Positions 35,102-48,300 of a stretch of DNA of 64,000 nucleotides are shown here, one piece after another. The stretch lies in assembly GCA_038049695.1 (NCBI GenBank), contig CP142451.1, positions 4,772,001 through 4,836,000 on the forward strand. The letters are read 5' to 3'. Position 1 is the first letter of the stretch, and every line of letters starts with the position of its first letter. The notes below the pieces were generated by a model. That model did not search any database. It was not told the DNA's origin and saw only the letters and a program-made list of their open reading frames with translations. This stretch comes from Cinnamomum chago. Lineage: Eukaryota; Streptophyta; Magnoliopsida; Laurales; Lauraceae. The position numbers were made by a program, and so were the translations under genes.

Positions 35102-36115
35102 AACTTCCGGAAAAGAGGTTGGAGCCGTCGCTTGATGTCGTTGTCTTCCCACACCAATGCTTCCCACCATGGACTCGGGCCTCCAATCTTCTTTAGTGCA
35201 GGAGCTACAATGTCGGTGCCATGGGTGAGGAAGGAGAGACTCCTCAACTTGGTACATCCATAAATATCAATAGATTCTAGTGAGGGCCATTACAAAGAAA
35301 CCCCTCGGCAAAAGCTAAACAATCCTGGAAGCTGACTCAGAACAATCAGCTTAATATATTAGGGAGGATGACAGTGTCATTATTACAAATATGGGCATGG
35401 CATGGGACAGACGTCTCCTCTTCAATCCCTATTATCTCTTCAACGTCCGAACATAAGACTTACGATGTTTCTAAACTGGGTAGTTGTTGAATCATACCCA
35501 CTTGGAAAACCTTCTTTAGGCGACCAGAACGACATCTACCTAATTCCAAATAGGTTAGTTTGGAGAGGCTACCGGGTAACAATCGCCCAACCCATAATCT
35601 TCTCAAATTAGAAAGATTTGCAATCACAAGTATCTCCAAGTTGGGGAGCATTACACACGTTTGTTGTTCCCCATCTCCATCAAAGAGCATTTCCATTTTA
35701 TCACAGCCTTCGATGAAACATATTTTCAGCTCATTCATGTTTTCCATGCCAAACTCAGATAGCTTTTGTGTGGCATGATGATCCTTTAGATGAAAAGTGG
35801 AACAATGAGCAAGTGTCTCTTCAATCACAGCATGTGACATCTCATCGCCACCACTGTATACCAAACATCCTTCCCATTTTTCCCAATTATAACCAACCAA
35901 CTTCATCCAAGCTGTCTTATGGCCAACCCGAAATCGAAATCTCCACAAGCATCTTTCCTTCCGCAATTTTCTCTCTTCTAGAAAAGCAGCGAGACACTCC
36001 TCATTTGGTAAGTGGAAATCAAGATACGTAAGATGTTTCAATCTAGACAATTCGTCAACCACAACTTCCATGCTTTCATCATGAATAATTTATGCGTTGT
36101 GAATCAAATACAATG
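35102..36115 (-). pseudogene. NLR relic: C-terminal LRR part of a diverged CNL
   Basis: Similar to the last third of NLR1-3 but clearly more distant. 36071-35460 is open and carries LSRLKHLTYLDFHLPNEECL, RFRFRVGHKT and GCDKMEMLFDGDGEQQTC. After that, frameshifts and stops (for example around 35280-35360) separate pieces that still encode CTKLRSLSFLTHGTDIVAP and WWEALVWEDNDIKRRLQPLF near 35110-35260. CC, NB-ARC and the first LRRs are missing; recognisable similarity stops near 36115 and an LTR begins at 36182. Same strand as the intact genes. Probably a remnant of an older duplicate. Confidence 0.9.
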
Positions 36116-36181
36116 AAAACATACAAATTGGCTACTACCTTAAGCTCATCCTTTCAATAGAGAGAAAATCTACTTGGGATG

Positions 36182-38230
36182 TTACCAGCGGCCTGACCAA
36201 AGGCTAGCTGGCTCCCCGCGTCTGGAGTTCCGGTACTCCAAATGACTTACTACAGTAGTTTCAAATAACTAAATCAAGTTTAACTTCGTCGGGTATCACA
36301 AGGTCGAAGTTAAGTAGTGCCGACTTGATCGAATCAAGTAATAATTGAATATAGATAGGATTTGAGTAAGTTTGTATTTCATTTGTCCATAATCACACCA
36401 ATTAGTAATTTCATATATCGCGAATACTTACTCAATCCCACATTAACAACGAATACTGAATCGAATATACAGCGTTGAAATTAGGAATTGAATGTAAACA
36501 ATTAAACCTTAAAGGATACTAAATGCATTCAATACACTAAGTCAGATTTAATATCAATAACGAGATCATATTCCAATATGAAATGCAAGAATTTAGAGGA
36601 ATCAAGGCATTTTACTAACCAACACTAAGCTACTGTATTTAGTCCTTCGTCATCCAATTCAAGGTCAGTTGGGAAAGTCAAAAGTATTACTACCTTATTA
36701 GGTGTCACTATTTATAAGAATTACGTTAAATTTCCAAACTAACCTTCATGGCATAGTGTTGGACTAATAAATATCCATTGGTCCAATTAATAAGGTTAAT
36801 GGTTCCATTTTTTGGGTCATAAGGTCTCAAAGGTTCCTAAATTCCTATGGGGTAAGGGTAAGCACCTTAATTATCTATTAGAGTTGATTAAGGTGGGTTA
36901 TGATAGGTTAAGGGTGATAATTCACCCTAAAATTGGGTCGGAAAAAGCCCAGTTCAAAGCTTCAGGTTCGCTCGAGCGGACCCTTCCAGAGGTCTACTCG
37001 CTCGCGCGATCCACTTGTTCGCTTGAGCAGTGGCTTCAGGGGGTGAGGTCGCTCGAGCGGACCCAGGTTAGCTCAAGCGGACCCATTTAGAGGGGTGGAC
37101 GATCGAGCGATCTCTTTGTTCGCTTGACCCAATGCTTCAGGAGAGGGGCTCGAGCGAACTTACCAGAATTCCTGACCTCGGAATTCATTTCTGTTTCATT
37201 CCTCATTCATTTCCACCTCCCTTCCTCATCCAACCTGCATGAAAATGGAGTCTCCATGCTCCCATTTACTACATAACACCCTCCAATCTATCATTATAGA
37301 TTCATAAACAATTCTATTCATTTATTGAGGGATAAAATCATGAAAGAAGGATCTCATTGAATCAATGAACATAAACAAGATATAAGTCCATATTAATGCT
37401 TATACTTGCCTCAAATGAGAGCTTTCCAATCTTCCTACACTCTTTAGCTCAAGGAACCCAAAATCCCCAAATGTATCAAGCCCTAATCACAATAATCATG
37501 GAAAAAAGCAATGAATATCCATGTAGGTTTTCCTTAGGAGTCCTTTGACTCTAATGCAACTCAAAATACAAGAATAAGGGGTCTTGTCTCTTACCTTGAC
37601 AAGGAATATGAAGTTGAGTAGGGGAGAAGATAATGGAGGTGGTTTTCTTGTCTACAAAGAGGAGTGAGGTTGAAGAAGATGAAGGGGAAAAACTTCAAGT
37701 CTTGTTTCCTCCAATGCACATACCACCAACTTCTTGATGATTGAGAAGAGAGGAGGAATGAAGAAGGAGAAAGGAAGAATAGAGAGTAGAGAAAGAAAGG
37801 AAGGAGAAGGGAAATAAAAGGAAAGGATAAGGTAGTATTTAAAGGGGTAGAGTGGCATTTTGCAAAAAGGTCCACTAAGACTGTTTTTTTCCATTTTAAG
37901 TCGAATGAGGGTCCAATTACTCAATGGTTAGTCAAATGAAGGATAGCCTAATACGAAAATCGACGTTCTCATCGAAATACACGTGATGATGCTAATATGA
38001 CGTGCAAATGATGCAAAATGCAAAAATCGATAATTACGAAAAAGCCCTTAACCCTACTTAATTGAGTCAACTCTATTCCAACTCACCTATTCAAAGTTCA
38101 AGACACAACTAACTCAGTCTATAAAGACTAATAAACACTAATTACCATAATTAACAATTAAACATAATTAATTTAGCTAAAATACAATTAATTAGTACTA
38201 ATGAAGGTTAAAACGGGTTGGGGTGTAAGA
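36182..38230 (-). mobile_element. Probable LTR (Ty3/gypsy-like), ends eroded
   Basis: In minus orientation it begins TCTTACACCCCAACCCG, one base off the TGTTACACCCC-type start of gypsy LTRs, and ends GGTCAGGCCGCTGGTAACA. A TATA-like TTTAAATAC and a CT-rich leader (about 37850-37740) agree with that orientation. It carries a GC-rich array at 36966-37160. No PBS or coding sequence adjoins and the 5-bp flanks do not match, so solo LTR status is inferred. It may have cut off the NLR relic. Confidence 0.55.
36966..37160. repeat. GC-rich palindromic units inside the LTR
   Basis: Six or so variants of TTCGCTCGAGCGGACCC and GCTCGCGCGATC. The CTCGAG centre makes each unit a near palindrome. Strong base-composition contrast with the flanks. 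Confidence 0.7.
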
Positions 38231-38253
38231 GAGAGAAAGAGAGAGTAGTATAC

Positions 38254-38397
38254 TTGCTTCTTCTTCTTCTTATTCTTCCTATCTGCCCAATGCTGCATAG
38301 TTTCCGCCATCTTCGCCAATGAGCCGTAGATAAAGGCCCCCGTTATGCCTATCATCAGAAGGAGTGGTAGAGAACCATCATGGCCATCACTAGGCAA
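38254..38397 (-). CDS. Candidate internal exon encoding a single-pass membrane segment
   Basis: 144 bases, exactly 48 codons, bounded by an acceptor-like AATTTTCAG (ends 38398) and a donor GTATAC (38253-38248). It encodes a short polar lead, a hydrophobic helix LPLLLMIGITGAFIYGSLA, then MAETMQHWADRKN and a Lys run. There is no ATG at its start, so it would be an internal or last exon. Neighbouring exons were not found; the LTR at 36182-38230 begins 18 bp after the donor site. I do not recognise the family. It could be a chance frame or a gene fragment. Confidence 0.35.
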
Positions 38398-38847
38398 CTG
38401 AAAATTCTTGTCAAAAAGGCGAAACGCGCCGGTTAGAGGGTCAGGGTTGCTGTTAATTCACATTTGACGGATTTTCTCATGCATTTCGCAGTGAATTCGC
38501 CATCGACGGATTGATCCACGCATTTTTATGAATGGTTGGGTCCAAGATTGAAGGCTGCATGCGGTAACCCTACACACTTATTTTGTTTCTTTTATAGGTT
38601 ATTATATTATGTACATCGATCTGAAATCCAAGAGGGAAGCCAAAAAAAATTAGAAAACTATTTTTTAGAGGAAAGTGTTTAATTGTAATATTATTATAGA
38701 AAGAGGAAACCCATAAAACTGTTTTAAGAGGAAACTGTGTATTTTTATTAATATAATTAACATAGGAGATGGGACTTTCCAAAACAAAACAAAAAAATAC
38801 CCGTAGGAGGAAGAGGGAGTAACCGTGTATTAAGAGGTCGTCATCAA

Positions 38848-39040
38848 CTCCAACAATAGCTCAGTTGGCTTACGACCACAGTTTGCATTCGAAGGTTGTA
38901 GGTTCGAAACTACAATATTACAGTGGGGCTACAGGGAACTCCCTCGGCTTCCCTTTGGGTCCGGAGGAATTAGTCCAGCCCAAAGGGTTGGAAACCCTCC
39001 AATAGCTAAATAAAAAAAAAAGAAAAAAAGAAAAAAAAAA
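38848..39040 (+). mobile_element. tRNA-derived SINE, copy 1
   Basis: A box TAGCTCAGTTGG (38857-38868) and B box GGTTCGAAAC (38901-38910) are followed by a body ending TTAGTCCAGCCCAAAGGG and AACCCTCCAATAGC, then a long A-rich tail. The same body occurs inverted at 61916-62048. Flanks near GGTCGTCATCAA/GGTGATCATTA may be an eroded TSD. Confidence 0.75.
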
Positions 39041-40399
39041 GGTGATCATTAGTTTTAGTCTTAAATAGTTAGGTTCTATGGTGGATAAATGTCATACACG
39101 GAGGCCCCACAATGCATGAAACATATGTTAATCTTTTTTATTATTCAAGTGTTCTATGTCATATAGGTAGACCCCACAATGAACAAAAAGCATTTAAATA
39201 GAGCTGCACCTACTCTAACCGGTCGGTCATCTATAAGATTTAGGCGTTTTAGGTGATTTGAATCTAAAGAGTTTTGGTAATTTGGAGAAGATTAAGAAGA
39301 ATTCAGTATTGAATTTATATGTATTGGTAGTCATATCAATGTACCTAACACGGTGAGATGTGGCGCATACAATTACCATCTCATCTCTTCCTAAAAAGTC
39401 TCAATCCTTCAATCCTTTCCAACATTATCCATCCCCATCCCTAGAATTTCTCTATTTTGGATTAAGGTACTCTTTAATTCCCTATCTAATCTAATTAAGT
39501 AGATATTTAATTCAAATTGGAACCTATTATTTAGGGATTTAGATTTTTAACTAATCTTATCTCCTAATTTAACTCTACCTGCCAACTATCCCCCACTTTC
39601 ATCTCATACCCTCTAATGCACGTTGTTGCGCCTAAAATCACTCTAATTATTTATTTTCATCATCATCAGCAAGATACTATATTTTTAAGCATATTCAAAG
39701 TCTTTTCTTACCGGTATTTCTTTCCTTATCTTGCTTCCTCTACAAGTCTTTCTTATTCATTTTTTGGGTATTTTTTTATATGGTCTAGTATTACTTCTGT
39801 ATTGAAGGATTGAGCTGAGCAATCCTAGTCTTTTTCTTACAAGCAGGTTTAGAACGATGTTGGAATGGATTTTGTATTGCCCCAAGTACTACAAGTTTTG
39901 ACCATTACCAAATTGATACTGTAATTAATATCATGTTTGAGGCAAAGAGAGATTCAATCCAATGGTTTGGTTCTGGAAAGGTGAGGCCGCATTGTATATA
40001 ATTTGCTAGTTGTTTTTAACAATTTAGATGCATCATGTTCTCTCAAACACGCAAGTGATTAACTTCAGGATAAGAGATATCAGTGACAACACACATCTCA
40101 TGTCGTTTAAAAAGTGCACAGTCAATTCCTTTTCATCAAACTATTCAACAAACAAAAAGAATATCTTCAACCAAAAATATCATATCAATTATAACTTAAA
40201 TTTGAAAATTTTGTATCCAACAAATGCAACGTAGACCATCTTATTTGGTGAAATTTTCAACAATAATATGGAAAATTTATGTACAAAATATTCATACAAC
40301 TGGATAAGCCGAGGAATACAAGAAAAAATTGCCAAGGGGATTGCCTGCCATCCAGATTTGCACATTGAAGGACCATTTGATTAAAAAAAAAAGACGCTA
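39041..40399. other. AT-rich stretch without a recognised feature
   Basis: Only short chance frames. No repeats shared with the rest of the window were noticed apart from simple A/T-rich runs. Confidence 0.5.
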
Positions 40400-43300
40400 T
40401 ACACCATGAGATCTTGTGTGAGATCTTATGCGAGATGACTTTTAGAATGGACCCAAAGAAAGAAATATATGGTCGCAGACATCACAGCTATCCACATGGA
40501 CACAAACGTCACAACTACCCACATCACATGGTCCCAAGACAACTTGTGTGCGATATTGCGTAGCTTTAATTTCAATGTCGAACAGTCCAAGATAAATGTA
40601 CTTGCACCTCAAGCATCACATTCGCAGCCATATAAGAAAGGGAGATAAAGGGTTCATGAGGAAATTCAGGTTACTGTCAAGTTCATTGCACCAATAGGTG
40701 CTTTTACTCATTTATACCATTGCATCAATGCGTCATCGGGCCCCCTTCAGTTGTATAAGGTACAAACTACAAACATGTTCTTATCATAAAAATAGATTGA
40801 AATGGTGAAATATAATTCATCTACCAGAGCCCAATGTAGTTGGGACAAAGATTTAATGATGGTGATGGTGATGATGTAGTAGAAGAATATACCTTCTATG
40901 GTGCAGTAATATTTACACAACATGAACTTCTCCACTCCTCTGAATTCATCCTTTTTTCCTGTCCATTTGTTTAGAATAGAATACATAAGACATTTTTTTT
41001 TCTTTTGTCCATTTCATTAGAATAGAATGTACTTAAGGGTGAAAAAGGGTTCATGAGGAAACTCAGTTTACAATCAAGTTCATTGCACCAGTAGGTGCTA
41101 TTACTTATTTACACCATTGCATCAATGCATCTTCGGACTCCCATCATTTGTACAAGGTACAAACTACACACATGTTCTTATCATAAAATCAACAAAGTCC
41201 GTTCACAATTTCAATCCTCCTTCTATTTTTGTTAGTTAATGGAATACATTTAAATTTAGGAGCTATGTAGAAATAATGGATAAATTGGAATGGGGAACCC
41301 GAATTTTCATGTACCCGACCTCAATGTAGTTGAGACAAAGCTTTTATTATGGTGGTGATGGTGATGTTGTCGAAGAATATACCTTCTATGGTGCCATAAT
41401 AGTGACACAGCATGAACTTCTCCACTCCTCTGAATTCATCCCTTTTTCCTGTGCATCTGATTAGAATGGAACGCATAAGAACTTTTCTTTTTTCTGTCTA
41501 TTTGATAATAATAGAATTTACCTTGCTTTAGGGAGCTTTGTTTTTCTCTCTGCAAATTTTGGGCTTCATTAGTTCTGACCTTGAACATGTCATCTTAAGA
41601 AAGGATGGATCCAGATATCTTTTCAGACAAATATCGGCACTATCATTGTCAAATCTGCAAAGTAAAATCAAAAGTTTTTCAGTATCCCCACATCTTCCGG
41701 GAAGAATAATAAGAAATTCAATAGTTCTTGCTTGTCAAGGAAGAACAAACATGGGGGATGATGGCATTCTTCATAGGATTCCACAATAAACCATGGAGCA
41801 TCGTTGTGGACAAGGTGATTCTGTTTGGTATGAATTTTAGGATGCCAATCTGAACCTGTAAAACAACCATTCTGTATCAAGGAATTGAATTGTGCAATAG
41901 ATAGAATTTTGCAAAATTGTATCATGATAGGTTTCTACAAAACGTAATTTAGATTCCACAAGCCATTGGAGAATCGCCAAAAACAAAACCTACACATCTC
42001 CAATTACCATACCTTACCAAGGTAAGGTCATATTTGATTTAGCACTTACCAAAATTAGCATCCCATCCAAATAAACAAATGGCCCTGCTTCTGATTTTCA
42101 CCTCCACCCATTGAGTACTATTAAATTACTGCCATCGAGAACCAACCTGTATACATTTTTACCATCTGAAAACCTGATCAGAATGGGTTCATCCACTGTC
42201 CCGAGTAAGAAAATAAATATCATCTTGTAACTGGATGGTCATGCTCATGAAATTATAGACAAACATAAAATGATGAAGATAACACGTAATATATTTAACC
42301 ATTCAACTTATAAGATGAGACTAGTGAGAAAAGGTAGAGCCTCTGCAATAAAAGAAAAGTAATGATCACTTCTAATAAATGTGCTAAAAAGAAATAAGTT
42401 CTCAAATGATCTAAAACATATAATGTCCAAATGCTAAAGATGTGCTTGCTGTTACAGAATATAAAGCAGTAAAGAAGTGAAACTACTGACCATTATGACC
42501 TTTGATTCAATGAAGTTCTAATAGAATTCCACTCTCTCAAAAACTAGAAAAGGCCCGCACTCATACTGACAAATTTTTTTTTTTTTTTTTTAATGGTCAT
42601 TCATACTATAGTAACATTCCTTTCTTAATATAGTCTTGACAAAACTAAATAAAGCAGTAAACATCCTAGCTAAATATGAAAAGACTATTTTTCCCTGGGA
42701 GACAAGGGCCTGTTTGGAAGCACAATGCAGGTTATAAATTGCAATGCAAGTGCAAGAAAAACAAGAATCTATAAACACGTATGGAAGTTTGAAATCAACT
42801 TCAGCACATACAAAACCAACAGCTTGAAGTAAAGGCATAAATTTCTCAATTGCAGATACATAAATTTCGTTACATGACTGCTTCTTCTTTGCAATTTTGG
42901 CAGACAATGGCCTTAATTAGTTTGAATTACACAAGGAAAAGAGATTCGTAAAAATAAGACATTAAATACACCATCCATCACTTACTATAAGTCAGCAACA
43001 ACCCACTACTCTCCACACTACCAGCAACTGCAATAGCTAATATTTTTGCAACTAGCCAAACAATAAATTTTGTTACATGATTGCTGCTTCTTTGCAATTT
43101 TGGCAGACTGTGGCCTTAATCAGTCTGAACAACACAAGGAAAATAGATGCATTATCTATTAAAAAGAAGACATTAATATACCATCAATCACTTCCTACAA
43201 GTTAGCACTAACCTACCGGCTCTTCACACCACCAGTAACTGTAGTAGCCAATATTTTGGCAACATACCAAGCAACTCACCCACTAATAACTGCACAAACA

Positions 43301-43460
43301 CAAACACGGACAAATCACACCATAACTCCATAACAAACAGAAACACAACTTTCCTAACCAAACAGAATAGAAATAGAATGTGGGATCAAGCACTAGTGGT
43401 ACATAAAAAATTTCCCCTTGCATTTACAAGACCAACAATTTATTCATGTTCCCATGTGCT
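40400..43460. repeat. Additional copy of the NLR downstream flank, not next to an NLR
   Basis: About 40410-40660 matches 23112-23340, and 41050-43460 matches 23330-25550, with many small indels. A piece starting GAGGAAA(T/C)TCAG and running through the GTACAAGGTACAAACTAC region is present twice (about 40655 and 41055). Similarity stops near 43470. No coding sequence seen. Confidence 0.7.
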
Positions 43461-44355
43461 TTGTATGTGTCCAAATCAGTGAAGAAGATAGAACGAAGGG
43501 AAATAGCGCAGTGACTTTTGGAGAGATTGCATCCTATCAATGACTTCAAGCCGTTTATGAAATGCAAGGAATGAAGAGGATGAGAGTTATGAGAAGTAAT
43601 GTTCGTGGCTAAGAGGAAACGAAGAGGAGAGGAGTTACGGTTCTGGGTTGCATTTGAAACCGTCATCTCCACTCATGGAATAAATGTTAAATGGGCCATT
43701 ACTTAGTATGATTAATGGGCCATTCGTTAGTAGGGCCTGATATTAGCAAGAGATCAAAAATTATAAGACGGTCAAAATCAATCTCAATTTGGGAAGGAAT
43801 TGGCAATTGGAATCCAGCCGGCTTCATAGAATATAATTGGGCTTGATAGAAGATATGAATCAACATGGGTTTGGGGCAACATCTACTCATTGTAATGAAT
43901 TTTGCCATAAATCTTTGTTCAGTTCTAGTCATGTTTACCTTAAATGTTGGACACTTCAACAATGAAATATTGTTTTAGATTTATGGAGCATGTTTAAAGC
44001 TTATGATTGACCATTCAATAGATTTTTTTAGTTCTCCAATATATGGAAACAACTGGAAACAAATAATGGGATGCTAATTGAAACAAAACTTGCGAGTTTG
44101 CGATACTGATACCTTCAACTAGGGAAATATCTCTCTATGTAGTAATCAATACTTGGTTTGTAATTAAACTTTTAGAATATATCAGTCATATTCAATGACA
44201 GTATGGCAAATTGGTGTACAAAATATTCTTTCAAATGGATAAGCCGGTGAATACAAGAATACATTTCCAATGGGATTGTCTGCCATCCAGATTTGCATGT
44301 TGAAGGACCATTTGATTATTAAATAAAAAATTAAAAAGATAAGGCGCTATAGACA
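43461..44355. other. Stretch without a recognised gene
   Basis: AT-rich. Around 44220-44320 it shares a short piece with 40290-40390 (CTGCCATCCAGATTTGCA). No believable open frame. Confidence 0.45.
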
Positions 44356-45318
44356 GTGACAACTAGTGTGAGATCTTGTGCAAGAAGACTTTTACCATGG
44401 TCACAAAGACGAAAGCTGTGGCCACAAACATAACAGCTACCCACATGGATGCAAACGTCACAACTGCCCACATGGTCCCTAGAAATCTTGTGTGCGATAT
44501 TGCGCAGCTTCGATTTCAATGTCGAATAGTCCAAGATAAATGTCCCTAGGCCCAAGTATCACATTCGCAGCCATATAAGAAAGGGTGAAAAAAGGGGAGG
44601 AAATTCAGATTGCTATCAAGTTCATTGCACCAGTAGGTGCTTTTACTCATGTTCTTATCAATGCATCATTGGAACCCCCATCAGTTGTACAAGGTACAAA
44701 CTCCAAACATGTTCTTATCATAAAATCAACAAACAAGTCCTTTCACAATTTCAATCCTTGATCTATTTTTGCTAGTTAATGGAATACAATTAAATTTAGG
44801 AGCTATGTAGACATAATGGATAGATTGAAATGTCAAACATGAACTTTAGCTGTAGCGAGAACAATAGTTTCTAAACTTGCAATAGAGAGGTGACAGAACG
44901 CTCATTCAAGGGGACAAGCATCTTTCAAAAAGGATGAACTGGTTGAGACATTTCATCAAACACTTTGTGGGCAGATGAGATTGAATTCAATCTTATGCAA
45001 CAAAGACAAAAAGATGCGGGGTCTTTGTTTTCAATCTCTATCCCTCTTTTTGGCCTTGCATATCATTAAACAAAGTGAGACATCATCTCTTCTTTGAGTT
45101 CGTAAGTGAACTTTCAGACTCAGTCTACGCCTGTGATTCTGTGTTCTAAGCACCTCATTAATTGAAAGAACAAAAAAGCATAGTGCATACTTCAAAGAGA
45201 TTTCAAAGGAGATTTTTACATGTTTTTGATCCAACTGATGATTGTCTTGTCCGTGTACAGAGATCATTAACAAGAGGCAGAGAGAGATTAAGGAAAATGT
45301 CATGAAATTACTCAGCCA
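44356..45318. repeat. Downstream flank of NLR3
   Basis: 44365-44833 is nearly identical to 23112-23586. The next 230 bp jump to the sequence matching 26150-26390, so about 2.57 kb of the NLR2-type flank is missing. The last bases before the NLR3 stop codon are unlike the ends of NLR1 and NLR2. Confidence 0.75.
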
Positions 45319-48300
45319 CTAGAAAAATTCACGGTAAAACTGTTGGAGTCGTTGCTTGATGTCATTGTCTTCCCACTCCAATGCTTCCCACCATGAACTC
45401 TGGCAGCCAATCTCCTTTAGTGCAGGTGCTACAATATTGGTGCCATTGGAGAGGAAGGAGAGACTCTTCAACTTGGGACAACCAACAATAAAAATAAATT
45501 CTAGTGATGGCCATTCGAAATTAGAAAACCCTCGGCAAATGCTAACCAATTCTGGAAGATTCGAGAGATTAATTCTCTTGATATTAGGGAGGATGAGTCT
45601 ATCATTATTATAACTTATAACATTATGGGTATGGCTTGCGACAGACATTGACATCTCCTCCTCCGCTTCAATTTCTATTATTTCTTCTATCGTCGAACAA
45701 TACCTGACCCAGAGGACTTCTAAGCTGCAGAGTTGTCGAATAATACTCAATTGGAAAACCTTCTTCAAGTTTTTACAATTAAATAAATATAGCCATCTTA
45801 GTTTGGAGAGGCTTCCGGGTAACAATGGACCATCGCATAAGCTCCTCAATTCTGGAAGAAATTTAATCACAAGCACCTCCAAGTTGGGTAGCAGTGCACA
45901 AGTCTCCTGTTGCTCATCTCCATCAAAGAGAGTTTCCATTTTATCACAGTCCCTAATCCTACATTGTTTCAACTCATTCATGTTTGCCAAGCCCAACTCC
46001 GATAGCTTTCTTACGGTGCCATGTTCCTGTAGATGAAAAAAGGAACAATGAGCAAGGGTCTCCATAATGGCGGCGGCATGTGACATCCCAAGACCACCTT
46101 TATATACCAAACATCTTTCACATTCATGACCTAGATGATCATCAAAAAACAATGTATGCGTTATCTCAGTGCCAACCCGAAACCGGAATCTCCTAAACCA
46201 GGAGGAGGTTGCTTTCACCGATTTGCTATGACGTAGAAAATGCTCGAGACACTCCACTTTTGGAAAGTATGCATCGAGATAAGTAAGATGTTCCAACCTG
46301 CATAATTCTTCAACCACGACTTCCATGCTTTCATCATCCCACTGTTCCTTTTCAACACAAACATCTTCAACAGAGGCATACAAGCTCAGTTCTTCTAAAT
46401 ATGGAAGCTTTGGAATTATTCCAGTTGGAACTCTCAACTTCATATTCCATTCTTTAGTGTCCTCGCCATCATCATCTTGGGAACAAGCGTCATCGTCATC
46501 GTCATCTTCATCTTCGGAACAAGCATCATTGTCATCATCATCTTGGGAACAAGCATCCTTGTCATCGTCATCGTCATCTTCGGAACGAGCGTCATCGTCG
46601 TCATCATCTTTGGAACAATCGAAATAGTCATCACTTTGAGAACAGTTGAGGTATTGAAATTCCACTATCAAACGTTTCAAACGAGTTAGTTCCGCAAGCT
46701 CTCTAGGCAGATATTTAATTGCTGTGTAGCCTAAATCAAGCACCTCGAGCTGCTTGAGCGCTCCTACTTGGGATGGAAGTTCTTTTAATTTACAACAATC
46801 CTTCAAATAGAGACCGCGGAGATTAACCAAGTTACACAAGGAAGGTGGCAAGGACTCTATTTTTGTCCCACTCAAGTCTAGAATACATAGACAATGCATA
46901 CATTCAAAGAAGGAATCGGGGATCATTGTTAAATGATCATTATATTGCAACAATAATGTGGACAAAGTGCTACAGTTCGGCCTCTCCGACAACCAGCCCA
47001 AACTACAGCCCATTAATGATATCTTTTGTGATTGCATCCATTTGTTCTCCTCTGGTGGATGCTTTACATGCTTACCAGTTTTTACTAAGAACCCTGAAGC
47101 TTTTTTCAATGCAAAATCCCTTATAATATCATGCATTTTGACATATTCTTCATCATCATCTCTCTCCAACAATGACGCATCCACAAGATTGATTACCATG
47201 TGGCGACCTTTATCCCGTGCATCTTCAATGCTATCAACTCCTCGAATGTAGCCCTCCAACCAACAACGCTCTGCCAATTCAGTTATCGATATTTTCTGGT
47301 CTTCTCGGTACAATGAGCAGTACAAAAATAAGTTCCTTTCACAATCATTTGGTAACCGATCATAACTGATTCTCAAGCAAGAGAACACTTCCTTTTCCAT
47401 GCCTTTAATTTGAGATGTACATCGTAATTGCAATTCCCTTAGCGTATTCCTCCACACAGCAACATCACTCTTCCTTCTCAATGATGAACCAACTACGATG
47501 ATGGCAAGTGGCAAACCACCACACTTTTTAATGATATCTCTAGCAATTGGTTCGATACGAGGAGACATGGCAACATCTCCAACTTTTTCATTGAAGAGGC
47601 TCCTTGCCTCCTCTTCGGATAGTTTCTCCATTTGTATTTCCACATCTGTTTCCATCTGCTGACATAAGCCAAAGTCTCGAGTGGTCAACAAGACTTTACA
47701 TCCATTATCTTGATTTGGAATTGGGATCCCAACATCAGACAAATCAATTCTTTCCCAAATATCATCTAAAATCAGCAAGAATTTCTTCCCCCTTAAATGG
47801 TGATATATCTTTGCTTTTAGTCGATCGTCAGACATATCTATTGCAGTACATTTCAGACGTTCTGCAACATCATTTTGTACCTTTCTTCGACGTCCTTCGC
47901 CTGAGACAGTTACCCAGATGACGATGTCAAACATGTGAGATTCTTCCAGTCGATTGTTCAACAGCTTCAGAGTTCGTGTCTTGCCAATGCCACCCATCCC
48001 CCAAATTCCAATCTTTCGGATGCTAACATCTTCAATAAGCCCCAATATCTTCTGCAATCTAGGCTCGGAGTCGGTTGATGAATTAATTTCTACAATTTGT
48101 GGTTCAACTCTCTCCAACTGTGCATTAGATAACTCTCTTTCCTTCAACTTTGGTCGTTTATTATTAAGATCGATGATTTCCTCGACAACCGCTCTCACAC
48201 GTTTGCCCAACGTCAGCCTCGAGCAAACATTAGAACACCTTGTATGCTCGTCCTTAATGGACTCCACATCAAGTTCTACCTTTTTCACATCTTCAAGCCA

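Noticed and set aside
38857..38910. tRNA gene suggested by good A and B boxes
   Set aside because: No complete cloverleaf or anticodon stem; the body and A-rich tail match a second inverted copy, so it is a SINE.
46325..46627. Plus-strand Ser-rich open frame and other frames over the Asp repeat
   Set aside because: Antisense shadow of the NLR3 Asp-codon minisatellite; such repeats are open in several frames and nothing else supports a gene.
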